NCBI GenBank assembly: GCA_016867975.1 | Contig: VGIC01000006.1 | Span: 1 to 64,000, forward strand | Direction: 5' to 3' | From: Betaproteobacteria bacterium | GTDB lineage: Bacteria; Pseudomonadota; Gammaproteobacteria; Burkholderiales; Methylophilaceae | DNA: 64,000 bases | Part shown: positions 26,576 through 37,131 of the stretch, piece by piece | Numbering within the stretch: position 1 is the first letter of the stretch | Layout: every line of letters begins with the position of its first letter | Made by a program: the position numbers and the translations under genes | The notes under the pieces: generated by a model | Told to the model about the DNA's origin: nothing | Seen by the model: only the letters and a program-made list of their open reading frames with translations | Database searches by the model: none

Positions 26576-27316
26576 ATGAACATTCAAAGCCACATTGTTG
26601 ATCTTGACACCCCTACGGGCGTCATGCGTACCTACATCCATCGCCCAGTGGGAGAAGGAACATACTCGACCATTTTGTTCTATTCTGAAATTTTTCAGCA
26701 GACTGGTCCGATCGAGCGTGCGGCGAAAATCATGGCAAGTAATGGTTATGCGGTGCTGGTGCCTGAAGTCTTCCATGAGCTCAATCCTATCGGCACAGTA
26801 CTGGGGTATGACGATGCAGGTCGCGACAAAGGCAATGCAGACAAAGCGACCAAAGATGTGCAAGGGTATGATACTGACAATGAGGCGATGATTTGCTTTG
26901 TGAAGCAACAGAAGTGGTATAACGGTAATATTGGTGCCATGGGGTTCTGTATTGGAGGTCATTTAGCTTTCAGGGCTGCGCTACAGCCAGAAATTAAGGC
27001 CACCGCCTGCTTTTATGCCACAGATTTACATACCCAGACTATCCCTAACCAGCCAGGTCAGCACAGCATGGACAGGTTGAAAGACATTGCAGGGGAGTTG
27101 TTGATGATCTGGGGTAAACAGGACCCTCATATCCCAGCGCCAGGCCGCGCTGAAGTGTATAAGAAACTTAGCGATGCTAATTTAGTGTTTACATGGCACG
27201 AATTCAACGCACAACATGCATTTATGCGTGATGAAGGCGAGCGTTATGATCCCCAAACTGCGATGATTGGCTACCAGTTAGCACTGAACTTGTTCAGCAG
27301 AAGGTTGCATCAATAA
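26576..27316 (+). CDS. Dienelactone hydrolase family protein
   Basis: 246 residues, alpha/beta-hydrolase fold. The DLH-type triad is visible: Cys125 in GFCIGG, Asp183 in WGKQDPHIP and His214 in NAQHAFMRDEG. Family members hydrolyse dienelactone or other small esters and lactones in the cytoplasm; the actual substrate is unknown, since no aromatic-degradation genes accompany it. It stands alone and converges on gnd with a shared terminator. Confidence 0.9.
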   Translation: MNIQSHIVDLDTPTGVMRTYIHRPVGEGTYSTILFYSEIFQQTGPIERAAKIMASNGYAVLVPEVFHELNPIGTVLGYDDAGRDKGNADKATKDVQGYDTDNEAMICFVKQQKWYNGNIGAMGFCIGGHLAFRAALQPEIKATACFYATDLHTQTIPNQPGQHSMDRLKDIAGELLMIWGKQDPHIPAPGRAEVYKKLSDANLVFTWHEFNAQHAFMRDEGERYDPQTAMIGYQLALNLFSRRLHQ

Positions 27317-27380
27317 ATTGAAAGGACTTGAGAGACCTTTGCCGACCTAGGCTGCGCAAAGACCATTTGAATCAAATAAA

Positions 27381-27405
27381 AACCCCGCATACGCGGGGTT
27401 TTTTT
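27381..27405. terminator. Bidirectional terminator between the hydrolase gene and gnd
   Basis: AACCCCGC (27381-27388) and GCGGGGTT (27393-27400) with loop ATAC; A-run before and T-run after, so it works on both strands. Confidence 0.85.
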
Positions 27406-27415
27406 GATTAGCAAC

Positions 27416-28927
27416 TTAAATTTCCAGCTGAGGGCGACCTGGTTCTGGCCAATCCAAATGGTAGAACTGGCCGCGTGGCTGATCTTTACGCTCATAGGTG
27501 TGCGCGCCAAAGTAGTCACGTTGCCCTTGTAACAAGTTCGCTGGTAAATCGGCACTACGGTAGCCATCATAGTACGCCAAAGCAGCACTGAATCCCTGTG
27601 CAGGAATGCCATTAGTGACGGCCAAGGCAATCACTTTACGCCACCCTGCCTGCCCTTCATTCATCGCATTGGTGAAATAAGGATCAAGCATCAAGTTCTT
27701 CAGGCGAGAGTTCAATGCATAAGCATCAGTGATCTTTTGCAGGAAGCGGGCACGGATGATGCAGCCCCCGCGCCAGATTTGAGCAATTTCACCGAAACTC
27801 AGCTTCCAGTTATAAGCCACTTGTGCTTTATCAATCAGTTGGAAACCCTGTGCATATGCGCAAATCTTAGAGCAATACAGTGCATTTTTAATTGCTTCGA
27901 TGATGGCGGCTTTATCACCCTCAACTTGGATGGCCGGCCCTTTCAGGATCTTGCTAGCTTCTACACGCTCCTCTTTCAGGCTTGAGAGCGCGCGTGCATA
28001 AACAGCGGCAGCAATCGCATTGGCGGGAGCGCCCAATTCCAAGGCATTAGCTGCTGTCCACTGCCCAGTCCCTTTTTGACCTGCGGTATCTAGAATCTGA
28101 TCGACCAAGAAGCCTTTGGTCATTGGGTCTTTTTGTTGCAGAATGTCTGCTGTGATCTCGATTAAGAAGCTTGATAGTTCGCCTTTGTTCCACTCTGCAA
28201 ACACCTTGCCGATCTCATCTGCTGGCATGCCGAGCAGATTCTTCATCAACCAATAAGCTTCACAGATCAGCTGCATGTCAATGTATTCGATACCGTTGTG
28301 CACCATTTTCACATAGTGACCAGCTCCATCAGGACCAATGTACTCAGCACATGAGAACCCGCCTTCTACTGGCTTACCTGGCGTACCGCCTTCCATAGGT
28401 GCGCCTGTGACAGGATCAACCTTCGCAGCGATGTCACGCCAGATCGGCTCCAGTGAAGACCACGCCTTACGTGTGCCGGAAGGCATCAATGAAGGACCGA
28501 AGCGTGCTCCGGTTTCACCGCCTGAAACGCCCGAACCGATAAACTCGATACCTTTAGCTGAAAGTTCTTTTTCACGGCGGATCGTGTCTGTCCATAGTGA
28601 GTTACCACCATCAATAATGATGTCGCCCTGCTCTAGGAATGGTAACAAGGCATTGATAGTCACATCAGTGGCACTTCCTGCCTTCACCAGCAGAACGATC
28701 TTACGTGGACGCTTGATGCTTAGAACAAAAGAAGCGATATCAGAGTGCCCGATCACATTTTCATGCGAAGGCTCGTTCTTTTTGCATTCTTCAATAAAAT
28801 TAGCAGTTTTCTTAGGATCGCGATTGTAAACTGCAATGGTGTAACCATGGTCAGCAATGTTCAGCGCCAGGTTCTGACCCATTACCGCTAGACCAACTAG
28901 GCCGATATCAGCATTTTTTGTAGGCAT
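27416..28927 (-). CDS. gnd: 6-phosphogluconate dehydrogenase (decarboxylating)
   Basis: 503 residues. N-terminal Rossmann fold [17 protein letters not shown], then GGNSLWTDT, substrate-site block [20 protein letters not shown], catalytic KMVHNGIEY with Lys and His, and C-terminal helical domain ending in the dimer tail. Converts 6-phosphogluconate to ribulose 5-phosphate plus CO2 with NAD(P)H. In ribulose-monophosphate methylotrophs this step closes the dissimilatory cycle that oxidises formaldehyde. Cofactor preference cannot be read safely. A single gene with its own terminator. Confidence 0.96.
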   Translation of the reverse strand: MPTKNADIGLVGLAVMGQNLALNIADHGYTIAVYNRDPKKTANFIEECKKNEPSHENVIGHSDIASFVLSIKRPRKIVLLVKAGSATDVTINALLPFLEQGDIIIDGGNSLWTDTIRREKELSAKGIEFIGSGVSGGETGARFGPSLMPSGTRKAWSSLEPIWRDIAAKVDPVTGAPMEGGTPGKPVEGGFSCAEYIGPDGAGHYVKMVHNGIEYIDMQLICEAYWLMKNLLGMPADEIGKVFAEWNKGELSSFLIEITADILQQKDPMTKGFLVDQILDTAGQKGTGQWTAANALELGAPANAIAAAVYARALSSLKEERVEASKILKGPAIQVEGDKAAIIEAIKNALYCSKICAYAQGFQLIDKAQVAYNWKLSFGEIAQIWRGGCIIRARFLQKITDAYALNSRLKNLMLDPYFTNAMNEGQAGWRKVIALAVTNGIPAQGFSAALAYYDGYRSADLPANLLQGQRDYFGAHTYERKDQPRGQFYHLDWPEPGRPQLEI

Positions 28928-29122
28928 TTATCTTCTCTTTTGGAGTTGTTGAATGGAAAGGTTTTTTGTGCGCAATATTATAAATCTTTTTAGACTAAAC
29001 GCATGTAAATTCTTAGACGTCAAAGCATTTATTCCATCAGGGCATGGCATGCCTACTGCCATACATCCTAAGAATCGCATACTCACCGCACTTAACTGAG
29101 GGGTCTAGGATGATGCGGGCAC

Positions 29123-29341
29123 TCAATAATCACTAAGTCTGCCAGTGGCATACCCAGGCGTCATGTCATTTTGTAACGAGCCACAGTCAGCACACCGGTG
29201 ATTGTGCATGGTGGGGCATAGTTCTAAATGTGTTGAACCACAAAATTTACATTGAGTAGGATATAAGGGTGTTTTTTTGTGATGGCTCTCGTGATGTTCG
29301 GTGGCCACCTTTGAGCTTCCTAAACCGTATTTATTGTCCAT
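29123..29341 (-). CDS. Small zinc-ribbon protein of unknown function
   Basis: 72 residues. Two CxxC pairs (Cys31/Cys34 and Cys50/Cys53) plus Cys42 and nearby histidines form a zinc-ribbon pattern (QCKFCGS ... RCADCGS). The N-terminus is His-rich (EHHESHHKK). No family is recognised. The cysteine spacing argues that it is a real gene rather than chance. It could bind zinc or be a small nucleic-acid-associated protein. Confidence 0.55.
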   Translation of the reverse strand: MDNKYGLGSSKVATEHHESHHKKTPLYPTQCKFCGSTHLELCPTMHNHRCADCGSLQNDMTPGYATGRLSDY

Positions 29342-29880
29342 AATAACCGCCTACTGGCAAGATCAGGATGTTGTGAAGTTTTAACTTACGCTTTTTTGTT
29401 GTATTTAGCAAGCCACCTTAGTCGTGACAAGTTGCTATATGGTGGGCATGAATGGCGCGTGGTTGCTATGCTTGCGCCCATATGCCGTTGGCGTCGATGG
29501 AGTTGTCCAGTTATCTACCTGATCGGCTGGCATAAGTTTGGCACACCTGACCAAGTCGCATATAAAGTTGTTTGGATGCAGTTTCTAGACTCACGCGCTG
29601 GAGTGAAGTCTGATCATGCCACTTTTATCTACGATCGCGGAAAACCACTGTCAAGTAGGTGCAAGTTTTGGATTTAGTCATGCGCTTCTGTTGGATCTGC
29701 ACCAAATAATGTTCAGTCTGATGTTTGAACAGCATAAAAAGTGCCCCCAGTAGTCAGAGCTATTGGCAACAGAATCTATAGATGGCTGATATTTCTTTAA
29801 CATTTGGAAAAGACTTGTCCAAAATGACGTCGTACCATAGTTATGCAATATGCTCGGTGCTATCCCTGTTGACCGTATCG
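29342..29880. other. 539-base region without a supported gene
   Basis: Open frames exist (for example 29396-29677 on the plus strand) but have no recognisable similarity, no Shine-Dalgarno and unusual Trp/Arg-rich composition. No repeat, tRNA or strong hairpin was found. Confidence 0.6.
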
Positions 29881-30237
29881 CTATTTGTTCAATGGTACTT
29901 TGCATCCGGTATAGGCAATCTTTTCGCCATCATTCAGCGTGACCTCATTGCCACTGATGACAAGGGTAATCGCGCCACTGACATAGCGATTGTCGTTCCC
30001 CGCTGCCTTGCTCAGATTCACTTCATGCGTCGGGTAAATCAGCCAAGCGTCACGACCATTGTTCAGCATGCGTAGGTAGAACCGCTTATTGCCTTCACAC
30101 AGATATTCAGTGGCATCCTTGGGGGCGCGAGCGCGTTCCTTGTTGTCTGATCCGAAAGGGTTGGGCAGACTGATGGTGCTACATGCGCTCAATAGCGTTG
30201 CGAATAACGTCATAAAAAAGAACGGTGTCAGTTTCAT
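29881..30237 (-). CDS. MliC-like lipoprotein (possible lysozyme inhibitor)
   Basis: 118 residues. Lipoprotein signal peptide with Cys19 in LLSACS. The domain at about 42-115 has the MliC/PliC layout: Cys47 in YLCEG, a central NRYVSGAITLVI block, and Cys112 in AYTGC, which would form the disulphide. MliC proteins are membrane-anchored inhibitors of C-type lysozyme. The match is to pattern and length only; the key Ser/Lys pair of the family is not clearly aligned. Monocistronic. Confidence 0.55.
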   Translation of the reverse strand: MKLTPFFFMTLFATLLSACSTISLPNPFGSDNKERARAPKDATEYLCEGNKRFYLRMLNNGRDAWLIYPTHEVNLSKAAGNDNRYVSGAITLVISGNEVTLNDGEKIAYTGCKVPLNK

Positions 30238-30275
30238 CTAATATGTATCTTTATTTTCATGTCCAAAGAATTTAA

Positions 30276-31244
30276 CTATATGGCACCGGCACGTGTCAAT
30301 CGATCCCTTACGGCGACCCAAGCAGGTGAATCTGGGGGTAGTTCTACGAGCAAGTACGCGGCTCCCAAGTCATCCAAGTCGTGCAAACTCGCATAAAGCA
30401 ACTCTGCGGCCTTGCCTGGCTGGTCAGGTAGGGTCGTTGTAGGGCAGTCGGGCACATTGCCTCCGCCTATCAGCATTGCGGCGCAAGCGGTTTTGCGTTC
30501 AGCATATTGCGCATACGCGCTGAGCAAAGCTTGGCGATTATCAAACAAACGCAATGGGGTGTGCGGTGAATAGTGTAGTGCGTGTTGTCCAGGCACTTTA
30601 GGAACGCCTTGTGACTGATGTTGTTCTGCTGGTTTAATCTGATGTTCTGCGCCTGCAACTCTACATATCTCTGCCTCGCCAATCATCCCCGGTCTCAACA
30701 GTTGCCACTTACCGTCCGCGGTGACGCTGACGATGGTTGATTCAATGCCTACCTGACAGGCGCCACCATCCAGCACCGGGATATGATGACCCAGACCATT
30801 TTCTACGTGCTGTGGCGTGGTCGGACTCAGTTGGGTAAATAAATTGGCTGAAGGAGCAGCCACACATAAATCGCCTTTCAGTAGTAGCTCACGTGCCACT
30901 GGATGATTCGGTATACGCAAGGCGACCGTCGACTCCCCTCCCCGCACTACTCTGGAAACGTGATCTTGTGCGGGCAGTACCAAAGTGAAAGGCCCAGGCC
31001 AGAAGGCCAAGGCCAATTTGCGGGCGGTTTCAGGAAAAGTGGTGGCCCAGTGTCTGATTTGATGTATCTCGCCAATATGCACAATCAAAGGGTGATCAGC
31101 AGGGCGCTGCTTGATTGAAAATATCTTTTCGAGTGCCGAATCATTAGTCGCGTCTGCAGCCAAACCGTAAACGGTTTCGGTGGGTATCGCAACGACCCCT
31201 CCGTTTTTAAGTTCGGCAATCGCCTGCTCTAAGCTAACACGCAT
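30276..31244 (-). CDS. L-threonylcarbamoyladenylate synthase, Sua5 type
   Basis: 322 residues. The YrdC domain (about 1-190) has the KxR-SxN type site, seen as IPTETVYGLAADATN, KQRPADHPLIVHI and CVAAPSANLF. It is followed by a Sua5 C-terminal domain (about 215-322), so this is the two-domain Sua5 form rather than short TsaC. It makes threonylcarbamoyl-AMP from threonine, bicarbonate and ATP for t6A37; TsaB is encoded at 2923-3612. Two tandem 12-bp units (31283-31306) lie in the upstream region. Confidence 0.93.
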   Translation of the reverse strand: MRVSLEQAIAELKNGGVVAIPTETVYGLAADATNDSALEKIFSIKQRPADHPLIVHIGEIHQIRHWATTFPETARKLALAFWPGPFTLVLPAQDHVSRVVRGGESTVALRIPNHPVARELLLKGDLCVAAPSANLFTQLSPTTPQHVENGLGHHIPVLDGGACQVGIESTIVSVTADGKWQLLRPGMIGEAEICRVAGAEHQIKPAEQHQSQGVPKVPGQHALHYSPHTPLRLFDNRQALLSAYAQYAERKTACAAMLIGGGNVPDCPTTTLPDQPGKAAELLYASLHDLDDLGAAYLLVELPPDSPAWVAVRDRLTRAGAI

Positions 31245-31282
31245 GATGATTGATGGTGAGTAAAACCGCCATTCTACACCTT

Positions 31283-31306
31283 TACCGTGGCATGTACCGT
31301 GGCATG
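31283..31306. repeat. Tandem 12-bp repeat (two copies)
   Basis: TACCGTGGCATG at 31283-31294 and again at 31295-31306, in the region upstream of the Sua5-type gene. Confidence 0.7.
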
Positions 31307-31339
31307 AGTAAAATGCACCCTTTTGAAAAAGGAGCCCGC

Positions 31340-31402
31340 ATGAGCGAGATCACCATTGAGAAGAGCCTCAGTCAGTCGCATTTAGATGCACTGCACGCCC
31401 GG
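31340..31402 (+). pseudogene. Start fragment of a cupin-domain gene
   Basis: A Shine-Dalgarno GGAG at 31331 and an ATG at 31340 open a frame of about 21 residues, MSEITIEKSLSQSHLDALHA, that closely resembles the N-terminus of small cupin proteins as I recall them, then stops. No cupin core follows in any frame up to the lysC stop at 31489. It is probably the stump of a deleted gene. The evidence is a short match. Confidence 0.4.
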
Positions 31403-31488
31403 TGATGGGGCCGCTACGCAAAACGTAATGAATGCCTATATCCAAAAATCGATCACGCCATGCACTGGAACAAAAAATCCGGAATGGA

Positions 31489-32715
31489 CTATGCCTCTTC
31501 CAACTCAAACGCTTTGTGTAGGATGCGCACAGCAAGTTCCAGATATTTTTCATCAATCACAACGGCAATTTTGATTTCTGATGTAGAAATCATTTGAATG
31601 TTGATTCCTTCTTCAGCCAGTGTGCGGAACATTTGGCTGGCAATACCTACGTGTGAGCGCATACCCACACCAACGATTGACACCTTGGCGATCTTATCAT
31701 CGCCGCTAATCTCGCGCGCACCAATATGACCCTGCACTTTGTCGCGCAGAATATTAAGTGCTTTGTTCATCTCATTCTTATGAACAGTAAAAGTGAAGTC
31801 AGTTGTGCCATCAGCGCCTGTGTTTTGGATGATCATATCCACATCGACATTAGCATCAGCGATTGGGCCAAGAATCTGATACGCTATTCCTGGGCGATCT
31901 GGCACACCAAGCACAGTGATTTTGGCTTCATCACGGTTAAAGGCAATGCCTGAAATGACGGGTTGTTCCATATTATTTTCTTCCTCAAATGTGATCAATG
32001 TGCCATCGCCCTCATCTTCGAAGCTTGAAAGCACACGCAATTTAACTTTGTATTTCCCGGCAAACTCAACAGAACGAATTTGTAGCACTTTACTGCCTTG
32101 CGATGCCAGCTCCAGCATCTCTTCGAACGTAATCTTGCTTAATCGACGCGCCTCTGGCACCACGCGCGGATCGGTGGTATAAACACCATCCACATCGGTG
32201 TAGATTTGGCATTCGTCTGCTTCTAAGGCAGCAGCCATCGCCACCCCAGTGGTGTCAGATCCGCCACGACCAAGCGTGGTAATGTTACCGTTCGCATCCA
32301 CCCCTTGGAAACCAGCCACCACGACCACATAGCCATCATCCAGATCTTGTTTGATATTGTGCTCATCAATACTCAAGATGCGCGCCTTCGTGTAGGCATC
32401 ATCCGTGAGAATCTTCACTTGCGACCCGGTATAGCTCTTAGCCCTGACCCCAAGCTCCATTAGTGCAAGTGCAGTCATGCCAATAGTAACTTGTTCACCC
32501 GTTGAAACTATCACATCCAGCTCGCGTGGATCTGGATCTGGCATGATTTCCTTGGCCAATGCGATCAGACGATTGGTTTCACCCGACATCGCTGAAACCA
32601 CCACCACGATTTTATGTCCCATAGCCTTGTAACGCGCAACACGACGTGCCAGATTACGAATACGCTCAGGATTGGCGACTGAAGTGCCGCCGTATTTTTG
32701 TACAATAAGTGCCAT
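31489..32715 (-). CDS. lysC: Aspartate kinase
   Basis: 408 residues. N-terminal kinase domain with [15 protein letters not shown] at 4-18, [15 protein letters not shown] and [16 protein letters not shown]; two C-terminal ACT domains (about 265-405) that bind lysine/threonine for feedback control. Phosphorylates aspartate, the entry step to lysine, threonine, methionine and diaminopimelate; dapB lies at 61299. Of the monofunctional alpha/beta-type length. The upstream gap to alaS holds a 32-bp inverted repeat. Confidence 0.96.
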   Translation of the reverse strand: MALIVQKYGGTSVANPERIRNLARRVARYKAMGHKIVVVVSAMSGETNRLIALAKEIMPDPDPRELDVIVSTGEQVTIGMTALALMELGVRAKSYTGSQVKILTDDAYTKARILSIDEHNIKQDLDDGYVVVVAGFQGVDANGNITTLGRGGSDTTGVAMAAALEADECQIYTDVDGVYTTDPRVVPEARRLSKITFEEMLELASQGSKVLQIRSVEFAGKYKVKLRVLSSFEDEGDGTLITFEEENNMEQPVISGIAFNRDEAKITVLGVPDRPGIAYQILGPIADANVDVDMIIQNTGADGTTDFTFTVHKNEMNKALNILRDKVQGHIGAREISGDDKIAKVSIVGVGMRSHVGIASQMFRTLAEEGINIQMISTSEIKIAVVIDEKYLELAVRILHKAFELEEA

Positions 32716-32734
32716 ATATTCTAAAGTCTAAAAT

Positions 32735-32876
32735 TTAGCCACAGATAAACGCAGATACACACAGATAAAATCAAGCCTCATGTATAGTTTTTAAAAATGG
32801 CTGTTAGTTAAAAAGTCACAGTGCTCAGAAAAACCAGAATATTAAATCTGTGTACATCTGCGTTTACCTGTGGTTA
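32735..32876. repeat. Imperfect 32-bp inverted repeat between lysC and alaS
   Basis: Left arm 32735-32766 and right arm 32845-32876 are reverse complements with four mismatches, around a 78-base AT-rich centre. Each arm holds repeated CAGAT units (for example CCACAGATAAACGCAGAT). The right arm reaches into the alaS stop codon. It looks like an intergenic repeat or small non-autonomous element, or a large hairpin in the mRNA. Confidence 0.7.
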
Positions 32877-35510
32877 ATTTAGTTTTTCCTTTACCCAAAT
32901 TTCTACGCTGTTGAGTGCTTTTGGTAGCTGGCTGGCATCCGTACCACCCGCCATTGCCATGTCCGGCTTACCTCCGCCTTTTCCCCCGACTTGCCCTGCC
33001 ACAAAATTAACCAACTCTCCCGCTTTGATTTTACCGATTAAATCAGCGGTAACGCCTGCTGCCAAGCTTACCTTGCCATCGTTGGTGCTTGCCAGAACAA
33101 TCGCTGCAGATTTTAATTTATCTTTCAGCCTGTCCATGGTTTCACGTAAGGCATTTGCATCGGCACCCTCAAGCATTGTTGCAAGTACTTTGATGCCACT
33201 CACTTCCAGCGCCTGTGTAGCCAAGCCATCTCCTTGAGTGGAGGCAATTTTGGATTTCAAGCGTGCCAATTCTTTTTCCAGTGATTTTGCATGTTCAGAA
33301 AGCTGGGCGACTTTGTTGACCAGTTCCGTGGCAGGTGCTTTGAATTCTTCGCTTAATTTTGCGATGAGTGATTGCTGAGCATTGATGAGCCTCAGTGCGC
33401 CTTCGCCTGTGGTGGCTTCTACGCGACGTACGCCTGCGGCAACGCCACTCTCTGATGTGATTTTGAACAGACCGATGTCGCCAGTGCGGCTTACATGGGT
33501 GCCGCCGCACAGCTCGCGTGAGCTGCCAATGTCCAGTACGCGAACTTCATCACCATATTTCTCACCAAACAGCATCATGGCACCAGTTTTTTGTGCGGAC
33601 TCAATGTCCATGATACGTGCTTGAGTGGCTGAGTTAGCAAGAATCTCTGCATTAACAATCTGCTCAACTCTTGCAATCTCAGCATCATTCATTGGTGCAT
33701 TGTGTACAAAATCGAAGCGGGTTTTATCGCCATCCACCAGTGAGCCTTTTTGCTGCACATGCTCGCCTAAAACTTCACGCAGCGCTTTGTGCATCAAGTG
33801 TGTGGCTGAGTGGTTACGCATGGTGTTGGCGCGCGCCACTAGGTTCACATTTGCCTGAATCAAGTCCCCAACATTCAGCGTGCCAGTTTTTAATATGCCG
33901 TGATGTCCAAATACTGCCGCCTGAACCTTTTGCGTATCTTCTACTGCGAAAATGCCGTTGCCACCTTTGATGATGCCGCTATCGCCGACTTGTCCGCCTG
34001 ACTCGGCATAGAAAGGGGTATTGTCTAAAACGATGATGCCTTGGTCACCTTCGGTAATTTGTTGCACCTGTACGCCATCTTTGTAAAGCGCAACGATTTG
34101 TCCAACCGTTTCCAGCTTTTCGTAACCGTGGAATGTTGTTGCTACGCCATTGTATTCAAGGTTGGCTGTCATTTTGAACTTGCCGGCAGAGCGAGCCTGC
34201 TCTTTTTGGCGTGCCATGGCTGCATCAAAAGCGACCGTATCAACTGTTACGTTACGTTCGCGACAGATGTCTGCAGTTAGGTCGAGTGGGAAGCCGTAAG
34301 TGTCGTGCAGTTTGAATGCCGTTTCACCATTGAACACATCTTTGGTATTGGCGAGCTCCGCTTCCAGAATGGTCATGCCATTTTCAATGGTTTCAAAGAA
34401 GCGGTCTTCTTCGAGTTTCAGCATGTCGGCGATACGTGATTGGTTCGTAAACAGCTCAGGATAGGCTTCGCCCATCGCCGAGACTAAATCAGGCACGATT
34501 CTATGAAAGAATGCCGCGCGGCTACCCAATTTGTAGCCATGACGAATCGCTCGGCGAATGATACGACGTAATACATAGCCGCGACCTTCGTTGCCTGGAA
34601 TCACGCCATCAGCAATCAGGAATGAGCATGCGCGGATATGGTCGGCCAGTACTTTGAGTGACGGGCTGTTCAAATCTGTAGCTTTGGTTTCACGGGCAGC
34701 GGCTGCGATGAGTTTTTGGAACAGGTCAATTTCATAGTTCGCATGTACGTGCTGCAACACGGCAGAGATGCGCTCCAGCCCCATGCCGGTATCAACACTT
34801 GGCTTGGGCAATTTGTGCATCACGCCAGCTTCGTCGCGATTGAACTGCATGAATACGTTGTTCCAGATTTCGATGAAACGGTCACCATCTTCATCCGGGC
34901 TGCCTGGAGGACCACCGAAGTGGTGGTCGCCGTGGTCATAGAAAATCTCTGTGCATGGGCCGCACGGACCGGTATCGCCCATCATCCAGAAGTTGTCTGA
35001 TGCGTAGCGTGCGCCTTTATTGTCGCCAATGCGGATAATGCGCTCAGTCGGCACACCGATAACTTTGCTCCAGATGTCATAGGCTTCGTCATCTTCGGCG
35101 TACACAGTGACTGTGAGTTTGTCTTTAGGTAGCTTAAAAACTTCCGTCAGCAGCTCCCATGCATATTTGATGGCATCCTCTTTGAAGTAATCACCAAAAC
35201 TGAAGTTACCCAGCATTTCAAAGAAGGTATGATGGCGAGCGGTATATCCCACATTCTCAAGATCGTTATGTTTGCCGCCGGCGCGCACACACTTCTGGCT
35301 TGATGTTGCACGGGTGTAGGGGCGTTTATCGAAGCCAAGAAACACGTCCTTGAACTGGTTCATGCCTGCGTTGGTGAATAGCAGTGTCGGGTCGCCATGC
35401 GGAACCAGAGAACTGGATGTCACAACTTCGTGACCTTTTGATGCGAAAAAGTCCAGAAAAACCTGACGGATTTCATTACTACTTGGGGTGCTGCTTAGTT
35501 TAATTGTCAT
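32874..35510 (-). CDS. alaS: Alanine--tRNA ligase
   Basis: 878 residues. Class II catalytic domain at the N-terminus ([16 protein letters not shown]-like start, [21 protein letters not shown]), tRNA-recognition domain, editing domain with HSATHLMH and [13 protein letters not shown] zinc-site residues, and the C-Ala domain ending [15 protein letters not shown]. Charges tRNAAla and hydrolyses mischarged Ser/Gly-tRNAAla. Lies 45 bases downstream of recX in the same direction, so recA-recX-alaS may be partly co-transcribed. Confidence 0.98.
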   Translation of the reverse strand: MTIKLSSTPSSNEIRQVFLDFFASKGHEVVTSSSLVPHGDPTLLFTNAGMNQFKDVFLGFDKRPYTRATSSQKCVRAGGKHNDLENVGYTARHHTFFEMLGNFSFGDYFKEDAIKYAWELLTEVFKLPKDKLTVTVYAEDDEAYDIWSKVIGVPTERIIRIGDNKGARYASDNFWMMGDTGPCGPCTEIFYDHGDHHFGGPPGSPDEDGDRFIEIWNNVFMQFNRDEAGVMHKLPKPSVDTGMGLERISAVLQHVHANYEIDLFQKLIAAAARETKATDLNSPSLKVLADHIRACSFLIADGVIPGNEGRGYVLRRIIRRAIRHGYKLGSRAAFFHRIVPDLVSAMGEAYPELFTNQSRIADMLKLEEDRFFETIENGMTILEAELANTKDVFNGETAFKLHDTYGFPLDLTADICRERNVTVDTVAFDAAMARQKEQARSAGKFKMTANLEYNGVATTFHGYEKLETVGQIVALYKDGVQVQQITEGDQGIIVLDNTPFYAESGGQVGDSGIIKGGNGIFAVEDTQKVQAAVFGHHGILKTGTLNVGDLIQANVNLVARANTMRNHSATHLMHKALREVLGEHVQQKGSLVDGDKTRFDFVHNAPMNDAEIARVEQIVNAEILANSATQARIMDIESAQKTGAMMLFGEKYGDEVRVLDIGSSRELCGGTHVSRTGDIGLFKITSESGVAAGVRRVEATTGEGALRLINAQQSLIAKLSEEFKAPATELVNKVAQLSEHAKSLEKELARLKSKIASTQGDGLATQALEVSGIKVLATMLEGADANALRETMDRLKDKLKSAAIVLASTNDGKVSLAAGVTADLIGKIKAGELVNFVAGQVGGKGGGKPDMAMAGGTDASQLPKALNSVEIWVKEKLN

Positions 35511-35555
35511 AACCTGTTTTAATCGTAATTGTTTTACTTGCTAATCATTCACTCG

Positions 35556-36005
35556 TTAATCAATAGCTTCGTTGTTTAATACTTTTTTAATGATTTCGAA
35601 ACCAAAACCACGGCTTTGTAAAAATCTTGCCTGCTTAGCCCACTCTTCACGACTCTGTGGGGCGTTTCTAAATTTTTTACGCCAAACCTCGTGTGCGTTT
35701 TCGAACTCATTGCCCTTAAGCTGAACAACCGCATCTGCAATCAGCTCGTTGGCGATACCTTTTTCGCGCAGTTCGTGTGCGATTCTTGCGCTACCAAATT
35801 TGACTTGTCTTGCATGCACAATCTGCTCGGTAAATCTGACATCTGAAAGCCAACCGCGTGCTTTAAAGTCATCCAGCAACGCTTCGATATCGTCTGATTC
35901 CTCAGCAAAGGCTTTTAATTTTTGCCCAAGTTCGTAATAAGAGTATTCGCGCTTTGTCAGATAATCTAAAGCACGCTGACGTAGCGACTTGACCGGCTGT
36001 TCTAT
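35556..36005 (-). CDS. recX: Regulatory protein RecX, apparent non-standard start codon
   Basis: About 149 residues if started at an ATA at 36003-36005. The frame gives PVKSLRQRALDYLTKREYS, ELGQKLKAFAEESDDIEALLDDF, then three-helix repeats typical of RecX, ending ...IIKKVLNNEAID. No ATG, GTG or TTG lies in frame between the upstream in-frame TAA (36015-36017) and a TTG at 35879, which is well inside the conserved region. An AAGGA sequence sits six bases before the ATA, so initiation there is plausible; otherwise the start codon has been lost by mutation or sequencing error. RecX binds RecA filaments and limits their growth. It lies 28 bases after recA. Confidence 0.82.
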   Translation of the reverse strand: MEQPVKSLRQRALDYLTKREYSYYELGQKLKAFAEESDDIEALLDDFKARGWLSDVRFTEQIVHARQVKFGSARIAHELREKGIANELIADAVVQLKGNEFENAHEVWRKKFRNAPQSREEWAKQARFLQSRGFGFEIIKKVLNNEAID

Positions 36006-36033
36006 TTTTCGTCCTTACTTAACTCTCTAGTAT

Positions 36034-37062
36034 TTAGTCATCCTCGCTACGAGGCGCCCCCATAATCTCGTTCAGAGCCTTCATGTTAGCGCGAATCTTT
36101 GCGTCAATTTCATTGGCGATGTCAGGGTTCGCACGCAGGAACTCACGTGCGTTGTCTTTGCCTTGACCAATTTTCTCGCCATTGTAGCTGTACCAAGCAC
36201 CGGCTTTTTCAACCAGCTTGGCGTTTACACCCAATTCAATGATTTCACCTTCACGTGAGATACCCTCGCCATACAAGATATCAAACTCAGCCTGTTTGAA
36301 CGGAGGTGCCACCTTATTCTTGATCACTTTCACGCGGGTCTCAGATCCAATAACCTCATCCCCTTTCTTAATCGCACCAGTGCGACGAATATCCAAGCGT
36401 ACAGAGGCGTAGAACTTCAATGCATTACCGCCTGTCGTCGTTTCAGGGTTGCCGAACATCACGCCTATCTTCATGCGAATCTGATTAATGAAAATCACCA
36501 GCGTATTCGTCCGCTTGATATTGCCGGTCAACTTACGCAGGGCTTGGCTCATCAAGCGAGCTTGCAGGCCCATGTGAGAGTCCCCCATCTCACCTTCAAT
36601 TTCCGCACGCGGAGTCAATGCCGCCACCGAATCCACCACCACGATATCCACAGACCCTGAGCGCACCAGCATATCTGCGATTTCAAGCGCCTGTTCGCCA
36701 GTATCTGGTTGTGAAATCAATAAATCAGGAACATTCACACCCAATTTTGCCGCATACTGCGGGTCCAAAGCATGTTCAGCATCAATAAAAGCGGCCACGC
36801 CCCCCATTTTCTGCATCTGCGCAATCACAGAAAGCGTCAATGTGGTCTTGCCTGACGATTCAGGTCCGTAAATCTCAACGATACGGCCACGCGGCAATCC
36901 ACCAATGCCAAGCGCTATATCCAGACCGAGTGACCCCGTTGAAACCGCTTGTACGTCTTCACCGATATCACTGTCGCCCATGCGCATGATCGACCCTTTA
37001 CCAAACTGTTTTTCAATTTGTGAAAGAGCCGCAGAAAGGGCTTTGGCTTTGTTGTCATCCAT
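36034..37062 (-). CDS. recA: Recombinase RecA
   Basis: 342 residues. Walker [11 protein letters not shown] at about 66-75, the LexA-cleavage/ATPase core [21 protein letters not shown]2-loop [22 protein letters not shown], and an acidic C-terminus (APRSEDD). Forms ATP-dependent filaments for strand exchange and triggers LexA cleavage. No recognisable LexA box was seen in the 70 bases upstream. pncC lies upstream in the same direction with a 69-base gap. Confidence 0.98.
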   Translation of the reverse strand: MDDNKAKALSAALSQIEKQFGKGSIMRMGDSDIGEDVQAVSTGSLGLDIALGIGGLPRGRIVEIYGPESSGKTTLTLSVIAQMQKMGGVAAFIDAEHALDPQYAAKLGVNVPDLLISQPDTGEQALEIADMLVRSGSVDIVVVDSVAALTPRAEIEGEMGDSHMGLQARLMSQALRKLTGNIKRTNTLVIFINQIRMKIGVMFGNPETTTGGNALKFYASVRLDIRRTGAIKKGDEVIGSETRVKVIKNKVAPPFKQAEFDILYGEGISREGEIIELGVNAKLVEKAGAWYSYNGEKIGQGKDNAREFLRANPDIANEIDAKIRANMKALNEIMGAPRSEDD

Positions 37063-37131
37063 GGTGTTTACCTTTATTTAAAAGTGCTTGAATTAACGGA
37101 GACCTTTGCAGAAGCCTCAGCGGTCATTATT

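Noticed and set aside
29396-29677. 93-codon plus-strand frame in the gene-poor region
   Set aside because: No similarity, no ribosome-binding site, Trp/Arg-rich composition typical of chance frames.
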